Shown here: one piece after another, positions 34,787 to 43,012 of the stretch
Layout: each line of letters starts with the position of its first letter
Numbering within the stretch: the stretch's first letter is position 1
NCBI RefSeq assembly: GCF_014653155.1
Contig: NZ_BNAF01000014.1
Location: 1 to 64,000, forward strand
Length of the DNA: 64,000 nucleotides
Direction of reading: 5' to 3'
Source: Sphingobacterium griseoflavum
Lineage (GTDB): Bacteria > Bacteroidota > Bacteroidia > Sphingobacteriales > Sphingobacteriaceae
The notes under the pieces: generated by a model
Database searches by the model: none
Seen by the model: the letters and a program-made list of their open reading frames with translations, nothing else
Told to the model about the DNA's origin: nothing
Program-made: the position numbers and the translations under genes

Positions 34787-36208
34787 ATGAAAACTTCATT
34801 GATTGTTTTACTTTTTTTATCCAGTATGCAAGGCTTTGCACAAGATCAGTTTGGAAGTATATACCCCAAAATCATCACCGAAGTGAATGCACACTCGCAG
34901 GCCTATTCTAATTTAAAACAGGCGACGGAAGAGCTAGGACACCGCCTGACCGGATCGGAACATGGGAAAAGAGCTGAACAGTTTGCTTTTGACCTCTTGA
35001 AATCCTATGGATACGATGTACGCTTCCAACCTTTCGAGATGGTTTCATGGAGTCGGAAGTCGCTGGCCTTAAATATTGGCGGGCAAACAATTAAGTCTGT
35101 CGCGCTAGCGCATTCTCCAATTGCTGCACACAGCAAATCGCCTTTGATCGATCTAGGTAACGGACTAGAAGAAGATTATGTTGGTAAAGATGTGAATGGC
35201 AAGACGGTGTTGGTTTATTTACATATTTTACCGGGATCGCCTGATGGAATAAAGAACCTTCATCGTTCCGAGAAGACTGCAATCGCTATGCAGCATGGTG
35301 CTGATGGTATCATTTTTATTAACTCGGTGCCCCAAGGCGTGCTCTTGACCGGAACGGCTTCCATTACAGGAGATCTGATCAAAATTCCAGCAGTATGTAT
35401 CGGTTACGAGGATGGGATGGCCATCAAACAACAGCTGGAAAAAGGCGAACGCCCCATTGCGACCATAGATATGGAAAATGAATCGTCGCGCGTTAGCGCC
35501 CGTAATGTGATTGCCACCTTAAAAGGCAAGAGTAAAGAAAAAATTGTCGTTGGTGGGCATTTGGATTCATGGGATTTGGCTACCGGAGCCATTGATAACG
35601 GTATAGGTTCCTTTGCGGTGATCGATATGGCGAGAACTTTAAAACGCCTTCGTATAAAACCTAAGCGGACTGTCGAGTTTGTCCTATTTATGGGCGAAGA
35701 GCAAGGTCTCTTAGGCTCGAAGGCCTATGTCGCAGCAGCAGAAGCAGCCGGTAGTATAGACGAAGTGGCCTTTATGTTAAACTTCGATATGACTAATGCA
35801 CCGACAGCATTTCACAGTTCTCGCGAAGAGATGCAAAATCTGTATCGCGACTGGTTGGTTCAATTGCAGTCTGCCGACAGTACATTTAAGGGTAAGAATA
35901 ATATCGGCGCAGGGCTACATAGCGATCACCAGCCTTTTATGCTAGCCGGTATTCCATATGGTGGCGGTGCTGGCGGGATCCTTCCTAATAATGCAGGTGC
36001 TTATTACCATTCCGACAACGATGTATTCAATTTAGTGGATAAGGCGGGTCTGGAGCAAACGGTGAAGCTTGGTGCTGCACTGGCCTATAGCTTGGCGCAA
36101 ACGGCTCATATCCCGGCTTTACGGCTGAAAGACCAAGAAGTTCCTGCTTATTTAGAACGATATGGACTAAAGGTGCCGCTTACGGTATCTGGCGAGTGGC
36201 GCTGGTAG
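34787..36208 (+). CDS. secreted M28 family metallopeptidase with PA insert
   Basis: This 473-aa protein has a signal peptide (M-K-T-S-L-I-V to G-F-A-Q, 19 residues) and a protease-associated (PA) domain (about 105-225). The M28 catalytic domain follows with a full set of zinc ligands: G-H-L-D-S-W-D (about 259), A-I-D-N-G, M-G-E-E-Q-G-L-L-G-S (about 303), N-F-D-M-T and Y-H-S-D-N-D (about 405). It is most like bacterial carboxypeptidase Q/aminopeptidase-type enzymes acting in the periplasm or outside. The gene ends at a terminator palindrome shared with trhO. Confidence 0.92.
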   Translation: MKTSLIVLLFLSSMQGFAQDQFGSIYPKIITEVNAHSQAYSNLKQATEELGHRLTGSEHGKRAEQFAFDLLKSYGYDVRFQPFEMVSWSRKSLALNIGGQTIKSVALAHSPIAAHSKSPLIDLGNGLEEDYVGKDVNGKTVLVYLHILPGSPDGIKNLHRSEKTAIAMQHGADGIIFINSVPQGVLLTGTASITGDLIKIPAVCIGYEDGMAIKQQLEKGERPIATIDMENESSRVSARNVIATLKGKSKEKIVVGGHLDSWDLATGAIDNGIGSFAVIDMARTLKRLRIKPKRTVEFVLFMGEEQGLLGSKAYVAAAEAAGSIDEVAFMLNFDMTNAPTAFHSSREEMQNLYRDWLVQLQSADSTFKGKNNIGAGLHSDHQPFMLAGIPYGGGAGGILPNNAGAYYHSDNDVFNLVDKAGLEQTVKLGAALAYSLAQTAHIPALRLKDQEVPAYLERYGLKVPLTVSGEWRW

Positions 36209-36260
36209 CAGCTAAAAAAAAGGGCAATAGTATAGCGCTATTACCCCCTTTTTTTAGCTG
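36209..36260. terminator. long bidirectional terminator filling the M28/trhO gap
   Basis: The two arms, CAGCTAAAAAAAAGGG (36209-36224) and CCCCTTTTTTTAGCTG (36245-36260), form a nearly perfect inverted repeat that takes up the whole 52-bp gap between two convergent stop codons. Confidence 0.9.
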
Positions 36261-37247
36261 CTATACCGTTTCCTTCGGTGGGAAATTTTTGTGTTTCCTT
36301 TTGCTAATCTTCTCGTAGTTGACAGGCTGCGGTACTTTGATATAATAGCCTGTTCCGTCATACTCCCTTTTGCGAGGGTGCTCCATACAGGTTGTTGAAC
36401 AACATCCAGACAGCTCCCATCCACATTCATCGCACTGGGTAAAGTGTTCGTTGCAATCAGGGTTAGCGCAGTTGATCATTTTTGGGGTTACTTTGCCACA
36501 GTTTTTGCAGGTAGAGACTACTGTCGGATTCACGGCATTTACGTCCACGGTAACCCGATTATCGAAAACGTAGCACTTCCCGTCAAAATCTTTACCGCCA
36601 GCCTCTTTTCCGTATTTGATGATACCTCCATGGAGTTGGTAAACGTCTGCAAATCCTTCCTTCAACAGTAATGCGGATGCTTTTTCACATTTGATTCCAC
36701 CTGTGCAATACGTGAGGATCTTTTTACCTTTATATTGTTCTAGCTCCTTTACTTTCTCTGGAAATTCCCGGAAATTATCAATGTCCAACGTTACGGCGTT
36801 CTTGAAACGACCTACACTATGTTCATAGTTGGAGCGGACGTCTAGGATGACGACATCTTCCTGATCTTTCATTTCCATGAACTCGGTGGGCTCTAGATGT
36901 TTTCCCGTTTGTAGGTTAGGGTTGATTATTTCAGGATTCCGCAGTCCCGAATGCACGATTTCTGGTTTATAACGACAATGCATCTTGATGAAAGAGGGCT
37001 CCTCAACATCGTCGATCTTGAATTCGGTCTTTGCAAAACGCGGATCAGCGTGTACGGCTTCCATGTAGGTGCTGCAAGCTGCCGCTGTTCCCGAGACCGT
37101 GCCATTCAAGCCTTCTTCCGCGACAATTATGCGGCCCACAAGTCCTAAAGATTGACAGAATGCTAAGTGTTTTGCCGCAAAATCTTCGGCATTTTCGATT
37201 GGGCTGTAACAGTAGTACAGCAAGGTTTGATATGTATTCATATGCAT
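36261..37247 (-). CDS. trhO: tRNA uridine-34 hydroxylase, rhodanese family
   Basis: This 328-aa protein matches TrhO (YceA): an N-terminal domain, a rhodanese domain at about 130-235 with V-V-I-L-D-V-R-S-N-Y-E-H-S-V-G-R-F and the cysteine loop Y-C-T-G-G-I-K-C-E-K-A-S (about 181-192), and a cysteine-rich zinc tail (C-K-N-C-G-K, C-A-N-P-D-C, C-D-E-C-G-W). TrhO makes 5-hydroxyuridine at the tRNA wobble position using molecular oxygen. A possible promoter (TACTTTTG at 37302-37295 with TTG 16 bp upstream) lies ahead. Start could also be ATG 37241. Confidence 0.93.
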   Translation of the reverse strand: MHMNTYQTLLYYCYSPIENAEDFAAKHLAFCQSLGLVGRIIVAEEGLNGTVSGTAAACSTYMEAVHADPRFAKTEFKIDDVEEPSFIKMHCRYKPEIVHSGLRNPEIINPNLQTGKHLEPTEFMEMKDQEDVVILDVRSNYEHSVGRFKNAVTLDIDNFREFPEKVKELEQYKGKKILTYCTGGIKCEKASALLLKEGFADVYQLHGGIIKYGKEAGGKDFDGKCYVFDNRVTVDVNAVNPTVVSTCKNCGKVTPKMINCANPDCNEHFTQCDECGWELSGCCSTTCMEHPRKREYDGTGYYIKVPQPVNYEKISKRKHKNFPPKETV

Positions 37248-37333
37248 TGATACCGCTGCAAACGGCGTTTAATGTGTTTAAAATTCTACTGCTGCAAAAG
37301 TACGGAAAAAAAGTAGTCCAAATTTGATGTACG

Positions 37334-37570
37334 TCACTTTTTGATCAATGGTGTCAGCAGATGGGTCAATCCGTTCATTTTTATCTCGTGTAGTGCTGCC
37401 AGCTGCATCCCGAGTTTCCCTTTTGGAAAGCCTTTCTGCCGGTACCAAACAAGATAGGGCTCCGGCAAGCGGCACAATAACCAGCCTTCGTATTTTCCGG
37501 AAGGCATTTTTGTGTTTGCTAAATCCACCAACAGCTGTGGGTCCATGGGATTAATCTCTTGTCTTTCCAT
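37334..37570 (-). CDS. DUF3820 family small protein
   Basis: This 78-aa protein has the DUF3820 pattern: M-P-S-G-K-Y-E-G-W-L-L-C-R-L-P-E-P-Y-L and W-Y-R-Q-K-G-F-P-K-G-K-L-G. Family function is unknown. The start is either ATG 37570, overlapping the glycosyltransferase stop by 20 bp, or ATG 37546, with no overlap. It is likely cotranscribed with that gene. Confidence 0.85.
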   Translation of the reverse strand: MERQEINPMDPQLLVDLANTKMPSGKYEGWLLCRLPEPYLVWYRQKGFPKGKLGMQLAALHEIKMNGLTHLLTPLIKK

Positions 37571-38312
37571 ATGTTAAACGGTGTATGAGTAAGCGGAGGG
37601 CGATTACGCCGTGGTTTAGCAGATTCGGGATAACGCCATAGTGCTTCCTTAATATGGCATACCGTTCCAGCAAGCTTTGCCTATGCCGTTTTTGGGACAT
37701 CCCTCCTACAAGGTATCTGGCGACGTAGCCATGGACATTGACAATTTGCTTGGCCCTTTTTGCCGCTTTAATAACCCAGTCTACATCCGCACTAAGTTGG
37801 TATCGTGTATCGTATGGAGTCGTCAAGCTACGCTTAATATAGATTGCTTGGTGACAAATATTCATACCATATCGAAAGGATTTCCAGTTGAATGTTGTTG
37901 GTGCCTGATGCCGGCGATCGCCAATAACTTGTCGGCTCTCGTCGATCAATTTTGTTTCGCCGTAGAAGATATCGGCACGGATACCCAAAGAGAAAATACT
38001 TTCCAAAGTATGGGTATTATACAGCTCGTCGCCAGCATTCATAAAAAGCACATAATCCCCTGTTGCTTTAGACAAACCTTTGTTCATTGCATCATAGATG
38101 CCTTCATCTTTTTCAGATACCAGCACATCGATATGGTCACGATAGCGATCGATCAAGTCCAACGTCCCGTCTGTGGAAGCGCCATCGATCACAATATATT
38201 CCACCTGTTTGTATGTCTGCGAAATGACGGATTGGAGGGTGTATTCCAACTCGCGGACATTATTGTAAACGATGGTGATGATGGATATGGTTGGTATTGC
38301 TGCTGTCATCAA
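37551..38312 (-). CDS. family 2 glycosyltransferase
   Basis: This 253-aa GT-A enzyme transfers a sugar from an activated donor, most likely during surface polysaccharide assembly. It has S-I-I-T-I-V-Y-N-N, Y-I-V-I-D-G-A-S-T-D-G-T, the D-E-G-I-Y-D-A-M-N-K-G-L block and the metal-binding-type N-A-G-D-E-L (about 93). A basic C-terminus (H-R-Q-S-L-L-E-R-Y) is like WcaA-type enzymes. There is no membrane segment. A consensus promoter lies just upstream. Confidence 0.92.
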   Translation of the reverse strand: MMTAAIPTISIITIVYNNVRELEYTLQSVISQTYKQVEYIVIDGASTDGTLDLIDRYRDHIDVLVSEKDEGIYDAMNKGLSKATGDYVLFMNAGDELYNTHTLESIFSLGIRADIFYGETKLIDESRQVIGDRRHQAPTTFNWKSFRYGMNICHQAIYIKRSLTTPYDTRYQLSADVDWVIKAAKRAKQIVNVHGYVARYLVGGMSQKRHRQSLLERYAILRKHYGVIPNLLNHGVIALRLLIHRLTYGKTRD

Positions 38313-38326
38313 AATACGATTCTATA

Positions 38327-38358
38327 CAAACATACGAATTAGTAAACTAGCAGCGCAA
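38327..38358 (-). promoter_or_regulatory. promoter of the GT2-DUF3820 genes
   Basis: On the minus strand TTG (38358-38356), a 21-bp spacer and TATGTTTG (38334-38327) match the consensus. The box ends 14 nt before ATG 38312, so the leader is about 10 nt. Confidence 0.72.
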
Positions 38359-38469
38359 TGCGGTGTTGTTTTTGGTGTCAAGAAGGAAAATTCGAAAAAG
38401 CAGTGCACGGGGTTAGCTTATTTCGAAAAATAGTACTAATTTGACGGGCAGTTTAACTAGATAGCCCTT

Positions 38470-39165
38470 ATGATGGTCTCGCTGAAGAAGACGATACTAA
38501 AATATATTCCAATCGATAAATTTTTTCATTCGCGCTCATATTCGCAAGATGGTGAGGACATGATCATTCGTAGTTTCTATGAAAATGTGAAGCGCTATAA
38601 GGGTTACTATGTAGACGTTGGTGCGCATCATCCTTATCGTTTTTCTAATACCAAGTATTTTTATAGCCAAGGTTGGCGCGGTATAAACATCGAACCCTCG
38701 CCGCAGGTTTTGGGTCTATTCCGTTTCTTTCGTCGTAGGGATATCAATTTAAATATCGGCATCAGTGATAGTCCGCAGGAACTCACCTATTATTGCTTTA
38801 ACGAGCCAGCCTTGAATGGTTTCTCAAAAGAACTGTCGGAAGCGCGTGACCACACGCATGCGCGGTATCATTTGCTTAAGACCATCTCGGTGAAGACGCT
38901 GCCGCTTTCCGAGGTGTTGGATATCCATCTTCCGAAGGGGCAAAAGATAGATTTCTTGACAATTGATGCAGAAGGTTTCGATCTCATTGTGCTGCAGTCT
39001 AACGACTGGAAGCGATATCGGCCGAAATTTGTATTGGTGGAAGATGCCGTTGATTTGTTACAGCTTGATGATTCCGAGATATACCGATTCATGGTTGATG
39101 CCGGTTATCGGTTGATCGCCAAAACGATACGCACGATGGTGTTCGAAGATGGGCAACGCATTTAG
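38470..39165 (+). CDS. FkbM family methyltransferase
   Basis: This 231-aa protein carries the FkbM SAM-methyltransferase pattern: S-Q-D-G-E-D-M-I-I at the start, Y-V-D-V-G-A-H-H-P-Y-R-F (SAM motif I, about 50), I-N-I-E-P-S-P, and I-D-F-L-T-I-D-A-E-G-F-D (about 160). In polysaccharide loci such enzymes O-methylate sugars. Start at ATG 38470, or ATG 38473. The stop overlaps the convergent glycosyltransferase by 4 bp. Confidence 0.9.
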   Translation: MMVSLKKTILKYIPIDKFFHSRSYSQDGEDMIIRSFYENVKRYKGYYVDVGAHHPYRFSNTKYFYSQGWRGINIEPSPQVLGLFRFFRRRDINLNIGISDSPQELTYYCFNEPALNGFSKELSEARDHTHARYHLLKTISVKTLPLSEVLDIHLPKGQKIDFLTIDAEGFDLIVLQSNDWKRYRPKFVLVEDAVDLLQLDDSEIYRFMVDAGYRLIAKTIRTMVFEDGQRI

Positions 39166-40076
39166 CTCTTGCCAAATCGCTTCTGCCAATGCTTGTAGAC
39201 GTATCGGAGCAATCTTTCGGGTAAGGATCCTTTTCGGGTTGCATAAAACTGCTTTATGGCCTCGTAAGCCTTCTTGTTTTCTTCTATTTCTGCGGGGAAA
39301 TACTTGATTTTGCTTTGGGCAAGCTCTACCTGATAGACGTTGTCTAGGTCAGAATGTGTGCCCGAACCGTCGGTGCCAATGTTTTGCACCATAGATTCGC
39401 GCGGATATAGCGCCAGTCCGCCTGCCCGGAAAATAGATAGGTACCACCTGATGGCCCAAGAATTGATTTTCCCCGCCTGATAAGCTTTGACCTGCTTCCA
39501 GAAGTTTTCGCTACCATCTATGCTGAATCGCTTGATGTCCGATCGGCTAAAGTCCTTGGTTAGCTGATCGATGTCTGGATTGAATTTATCCCAAGCACGC
39601 TTCCACGTTGCCCATCCCCAACTGTTGGCGACACGAAAAAAAAATGTTTTGGGGAGTCTTTTCGGGTATTGCACCGGATACATATAGCCGCTTATTTCCA
39701 TGACTCGTTCCTCCGCTGCGTATCGTGTCAGGGCATCGTTGAAATAGGTCAAAGCATAAGGCGATGTTTCAAGATCATCTTCCAGTACAATTGCCTGCCC
39801 ATGTTCGTTGATGATTTTCGTCACGCCATCAATCACATTTTCTGCTAGCCCCCAGTTGCGGCTGCGCTCGATAATGGTGATGTGTTTAAAGTGCCATGGC
39901 TCGCGAATAATCGAGCGAACCTGATTCACCGCTTCTACAGCATCAGCATTCTTAGGAGCATCCGCAATAATGTAAAGAAGGGATTGCGACGCCAAGAGGT
40001 TCTTCTCCAACGCGACCAGCGTTTTTCTGGTGTGTTTGGGCCGGTTGTAGACAAATAAGACAATAGGTGCTAGCAT
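39162..40076 (-). CDS. glycosyltransferase (GT-A fold, sugar-transferase type)
   Basis: This 304-aa protein begins A-P-I-V-L-F-V-Y-N-R-P-K-H-T-R-K-T-L, the start of a group of nucleotide-sugar transferases found in O-antigen and capsule loci. L-E-D-D-L-E-T-S-P (about 100) is the metal-binding acidic motif and S-W-G-W-A-T-W-K-R-A-W (about 155) is typical. The acceptor is unknown. A longer frame starts at TTG 40103, but a -7 box (TATCTTTG, 40108-40101) sits there, so ATG 40076 is chosen. Confidence 0.85.
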   Translation of the reverse strand: MLAPIVLFVYNRPKHTRKTLVALEKNLLASQSLLYIIADAPKNADAVEAVNQVRSIIREPWHFKHITIIERSRNWGLAENVIDGVTKIINEHGQAIVLEDDLETSPYALTYFNDALTRYAAEERVMEISGYMYPVQYPKRLPKTFFFRVANSWGWATWKRAWDKFNPDIDQLTKDFSRSDIKRFSIDGSENFWKQVKAYQAGKINSWAIRWYLSIFRAGGLALYPRESMVQNIGTDGSGTHSDLDNVYQVELAQSKIKYFPAEIEENKKAYEAIKQFYATRKGSLPERLLRYVYKHWQKRFGKS

Positions 40077-40100
40077 CGCGTTACAATCATTCCTAAAAAT

Positions 40101-40108
40101 CAAAGATA
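40101..40108 (-). promoter_or_regulatory. -7 box of the glycosyltransferase gene
   Basis: TATCTTTG on the minus strand fits the -7 consensus perfectly, 24 nt before ATG 40076. No clear -33 TTG is seen. Confidence 0.45.
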
Positions 40109-40172
40109 TAAAGTAATTCCAGTTTTGGTTTCTTTTTGCTGCTTTTTATCTACGTCACATGGAGATGTTTGC

Positions 40173-40180
40173 TAACTTTG
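40173..40180 (+). promoter_or_regulatory. -7 box of the flippase operon
   Basis: TAACTTTG fits TAnnTTTG and ends 17 nt before ATG 40198. It falls inside a 13-codon upstream extension of the frame, which therefore is probably not translated. No -33 TTG at the right distance. Confidence 0.42.
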
Positions 40181-40197
40181 TCGTTTTAAGACCATTC

Positions 40198-41649
40198 ATG
40201 AACGAGAATGCCAAACAAAATACGCTAAAGGGATTATTTTGGAATGCTGTAGATCGATTTGGTAACCAATTGGTTACGGCGGTGGTGGGCGTCATCACGG
40301 CGCGTATACTCAACCCTGATGACTTTGGTGTGTTGGCGGTGCTGCTGATCTTTATGACCATAAGCACCACTTTTGTTGACAGTGGCTTGGCCACTTCATT
40401 GGTGCGATCTCCTAAAGTAGATGAGCAGGACTATTCCAGCATGTTTGTCTTCAATCTATTCGTTAGTGTATTGCTCTATGCCATACTTTTCTGTGTCTCG
40501 CCCTATATCGAAAGTTTTAACGGTATCGACGGGTTGGCGGTTTATGCGCGTGTTCTCTTTCTGCAGCTCATTATACATTCCCTCGGTATCGTTCAATATG
40601 TCAAGCTACTGAAAAAGTTTGCCTTTAAAGAGACAGCGCGGATAAATGTCTTCGCCATCGTATTTTCAGGTTCGCTTGTTATCACGCTGGCACTGCTTGG
40701 TTTCGGGGTGTGGGCAATCTTACTGCAACCCGTATTATATTCTTCCTTCCGTACTGCCATGTTATGGATTTGGGGAGACTGGCAGCCCAATTTGTTTTTT
40801 TCTGCAAAAGTGCTGAAAAGGCATTTGCAGTTTTCTTTGACTTTTATGGCAGGAAGCATGCTTAGAAAAATATTCTCTGATATTTATTATTCGTTTATCG
40901 GGAAAAATTTTACGCTAGCCCAGACCGGCTTCTATCAGCAAGGTAATAAATGGGGGGAAATGCCTAACTTGACGATCTCCTCGATCATCCAAGGCACGAC
41001 GCTATCTACGCTGGCGCCCATCCAAGATGATTACCCCCGCTTTTTGAATGCTTGTCGGAAATCCATGAAGACATTGGGTTTTGTCTTGTTTCCCGTAAGC
41101 CTACTTGCCATCGCTGTTGGCCGGCCAGCAATCGTATTTTTCCTAACGGATAACTGGGTAAACTCTATATTGTATTTTCAACTGCTCTGTTTCGCTGGCA
41201 TTTTTATATCACTTACGGATCTAAACGTTAATTTTCTGAATATTAAAGGCAAATCTACCTACACCTTATGGATGGAGCTGCTTAAGGTTGTTTTGGCCAT
41301 TGGGCTTTTGCTAGGAACCTATAAACATGGTATCTTGGCTATCATATATGGACAAATTGTGATACGGTTGGTTTTCTTTGTTGCAAGCACATGCTTAAGC
41401 GGTAAAATCTACGGTTATTCCTTTGCTCGTCAGATTCATGACTTAGCGGGAACTTTTTCGAGCAGTCTCGTGGCTTTTGGCGGAGCCGTGGCTGTTTTCA
41501 ACTACTTCGGGTACGTTTCGACGGTGCTACTTCTACTTCTGCAAAGCATTACATTCGTCACGATATATGTCTTATGTAGCCATATAGGTAAAAACGAAAT
41601 ATGGATGGAGTTGTTACAACTTTTAAAGAGCAAATTAGCGAAACGATAG
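40198..41649 (+). CDS. Wzx-type polysaccharide flippase (MOP superfamily)
   Basis: This 483-aa integral membrane protein has about twelve to fourteen helices and the start G-L-F-W-N-A-V-D-R-F-G-N-Q, then L-N-P-D-D-F-G-V-L-A, typical of the Wzx/PST branch that flips lipid-linked oligosaccharides. It should export the product of this locus. The start is ATG 40198. The next gene starts 1 bp after its stop, making a flippase-asparagine-synthetase-like-CapA operon. Confidence 0.9.
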   Translation: MNENAKQNTLKGLFWNAVDRFGNQLVTAVVGVITARILNPDDFGVLAVLLIFMTISTTFVDSGLATSLVRSPKVDEQDYSSMFVFNLFVSVLLYAILFCVSPYIESFNGIDGLAVYARVLFLQLIIHSLGIVQYVKLLKKFAFKETARINVFAIVFSGSLVITLALLGFGVWAILLQPVLYSSFRTAMLWIWGDWQPNLFFSAKVLKRHLQFSLTFMAGSMLRKIFSDIYYSFIGKNFTLAQTGFYQQGNKWGEMPNLTISSIIQGTTLSTLAPIQDDYPRFLNACRKSMKTLGFVLFPVSLLAIAVGRPAIVFFLTDNWVNSILYFQLLCFAGIFISLTDLNVNFLNIKGKSTYTLWMELLKVVLAIGLLLGTYKHGILAIIYGQIVIRLVFFVASTCLSGKIYGYSFARQIHDLAGTFSSSLVAFGGAVAVFNYFGYVSTVLLLLLQSITFVTIYVLCSHIGKNEIWMELLQLLKSKLAKR

Positions 41650-41650
41650 C

Positions 41651-43012
41651 ATGGAAGTTGCAAAAGGAAATTGGATAGGTTATGATACTGTTTTTTACAA
41701 CCTAAAAAACAAGAAGTATAGTAAAGAGATCGACGAAGTGATCGACTACGCTAATTTGGAAATTGATGTAGAAGGGCTGTCTGCTTATCTTGATTATGGC
41801 TACTGTGTTTTCGGGCGGACGCCGGTCAAAAATGTGCATTACTTGCTTCCTCATGAAGTTATTCGTTGCGTGGACGGCCAGCTGTTTGTTCAAAAAGGAG
41901 AGGACAGCGCCTTGCAAAGAATAGGTGTTAAAAGTCGGGAGGATGATGTGCTCGGGATGATATCGACTGCGGTGAATCAATGGGCAGACAGTTTTTCGGG
42001 GGATATACTCATTCCCACGAGTGGTGGATTTGATTCGCGGCTGATGAATCTGGTCATACATGACAAGAAGAGAATCCGTTCATATACTTATGGCACGTCT
42101 TTCAATCAGCAGATGTCACGCGAAGCGGTTTATGCGCAGACCTTATCTACCAGATTGGGAACATCGTGGAATCGCGTTGACCTTGGTGGATTCAACCGCT
42201 ACATGAACGAGTGGTATACGCTCTTTGGCCCGTCCGTGGGAGCTTCGGGCACCTATCACATGGAATTTTATGAGCGGATTGCGGCACAGGAAAGGCCTAA
42301 AAAACTACAGCTGTTGAGTGGTATAATCGGCGACGCTTGGGCTGGCGCGGTTCATGTGCCACCCATAACGGACCCATACTCCTACTTGAAGCTGGGTTAT
42401 ACGCACGGCATGAGTGCTGATGCGGCTCTCGCCACCGGGATCGATTATCGATCCTTGGTGGAGCCTATATTTGACGCCCAAAAGTATGAACTCCAGCAGC
42501 CGCAATACCGGATAATTACCGCTATGCGAACAAAGATGATGCTCTTGCAATACCTTATTAAGGTTCCCGAGGCGTATGGCTTTCCTGGCTACTCGCCCTT
42601 TTTGGACGAAGACATTGCGCTAGCCATGCTAAACCTTCCAGCTGAAAGAAAGAGCAACCGGCAGTGGCAGCGTGATTTTTTTAGCGCAAACAATGTTTTA
42701 TTCGAAGAGGAAAAGCATCATTATACCTATCAAAATTCGCTAAACTATTATGCCCTGCTCCATCATCCATTAGAACCTCTTGATAGCGGCATCTTGCGGG
42801 AGATCATACAGCCAGCTTATCTAGCATGGATCAACAGTAGGATTGTAAACATTGGACCGAAGGAGAAGATATTCCAACGGTTGATGCATACGCCGAAAAT
42901 CAAAGAAGGATTAAAAATGTTGGGTTTTAAAAACGGGCTTTTAAGGGCTTATTTCGCATACATTACGTTAAAGCCCATAGAAATTATGTTAAAAAAACGA
43001 AATGCCTCATAA
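41651..43012 (+). CDS. asparagine-synthetase-like amide ligase lacking the glutaminase half
   Basis: This 453-aa protein has the ATP-pyrophosphatase fold of class B asparagine synthetases: I-P-T-S-G-G-F-D-S-R (about 120-129) is the PP-motif, and F-P-G-Y-S-P-F-L-D-E-D-I (about 310) sits where AsnB has the Y-x-P-F-L-D block. The N-terminus is not Met-Cys and only about the last half of the Ntn domain is present (1-105), so glutamine hydrolysis is not possible. It must then use another amine or ammonia, as lasso-peptide cyclases and beta-lactam synthetases do. Wedged between a flippase and a CapA gene, it may amidate or attach an amino acid to the glycan. This role is inferred. Confidence 0.8.
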   Translation: MEVAKGNWIGYDTVFYNLKNKKYSKEIDEVIDYANLEIDVEGLSAYLDYGYCVFGRTPVKNVHYLLPHEVIRCVDGQLFVQKGEDSALQRIGVKSREDDVLGMISTAVNQWADSFSGDILIPTSGGFDSRLMNLVIHDKKRIRSYTYGTSFNQQMSREAVYAQTLSTRLGTSWNRVDLGGFNRYMNEWYTLFGPSVGASGTYHMEFYERIAAQERPKKLQLLSGIIGDAWAGAVHVPPITDPYSYLKLGYTHGMSADAALATGIDYRSLVEPIFDAQKYELQQPQYRIITAMRTKMMLLQYLIKVPEAYGFPGYSPFLDEDIALAMLNLPAERKSNRQWQRDFFSANNVLFEEEKHHYTYQNSLNYYALLHHPLEPLDSGILREIIQPAYLAWINSRIVNIGPKEKIFQRLMHTPKIKEGLKMLGFKNGLLRAYFAYITLKPIEIMLKKRNAS

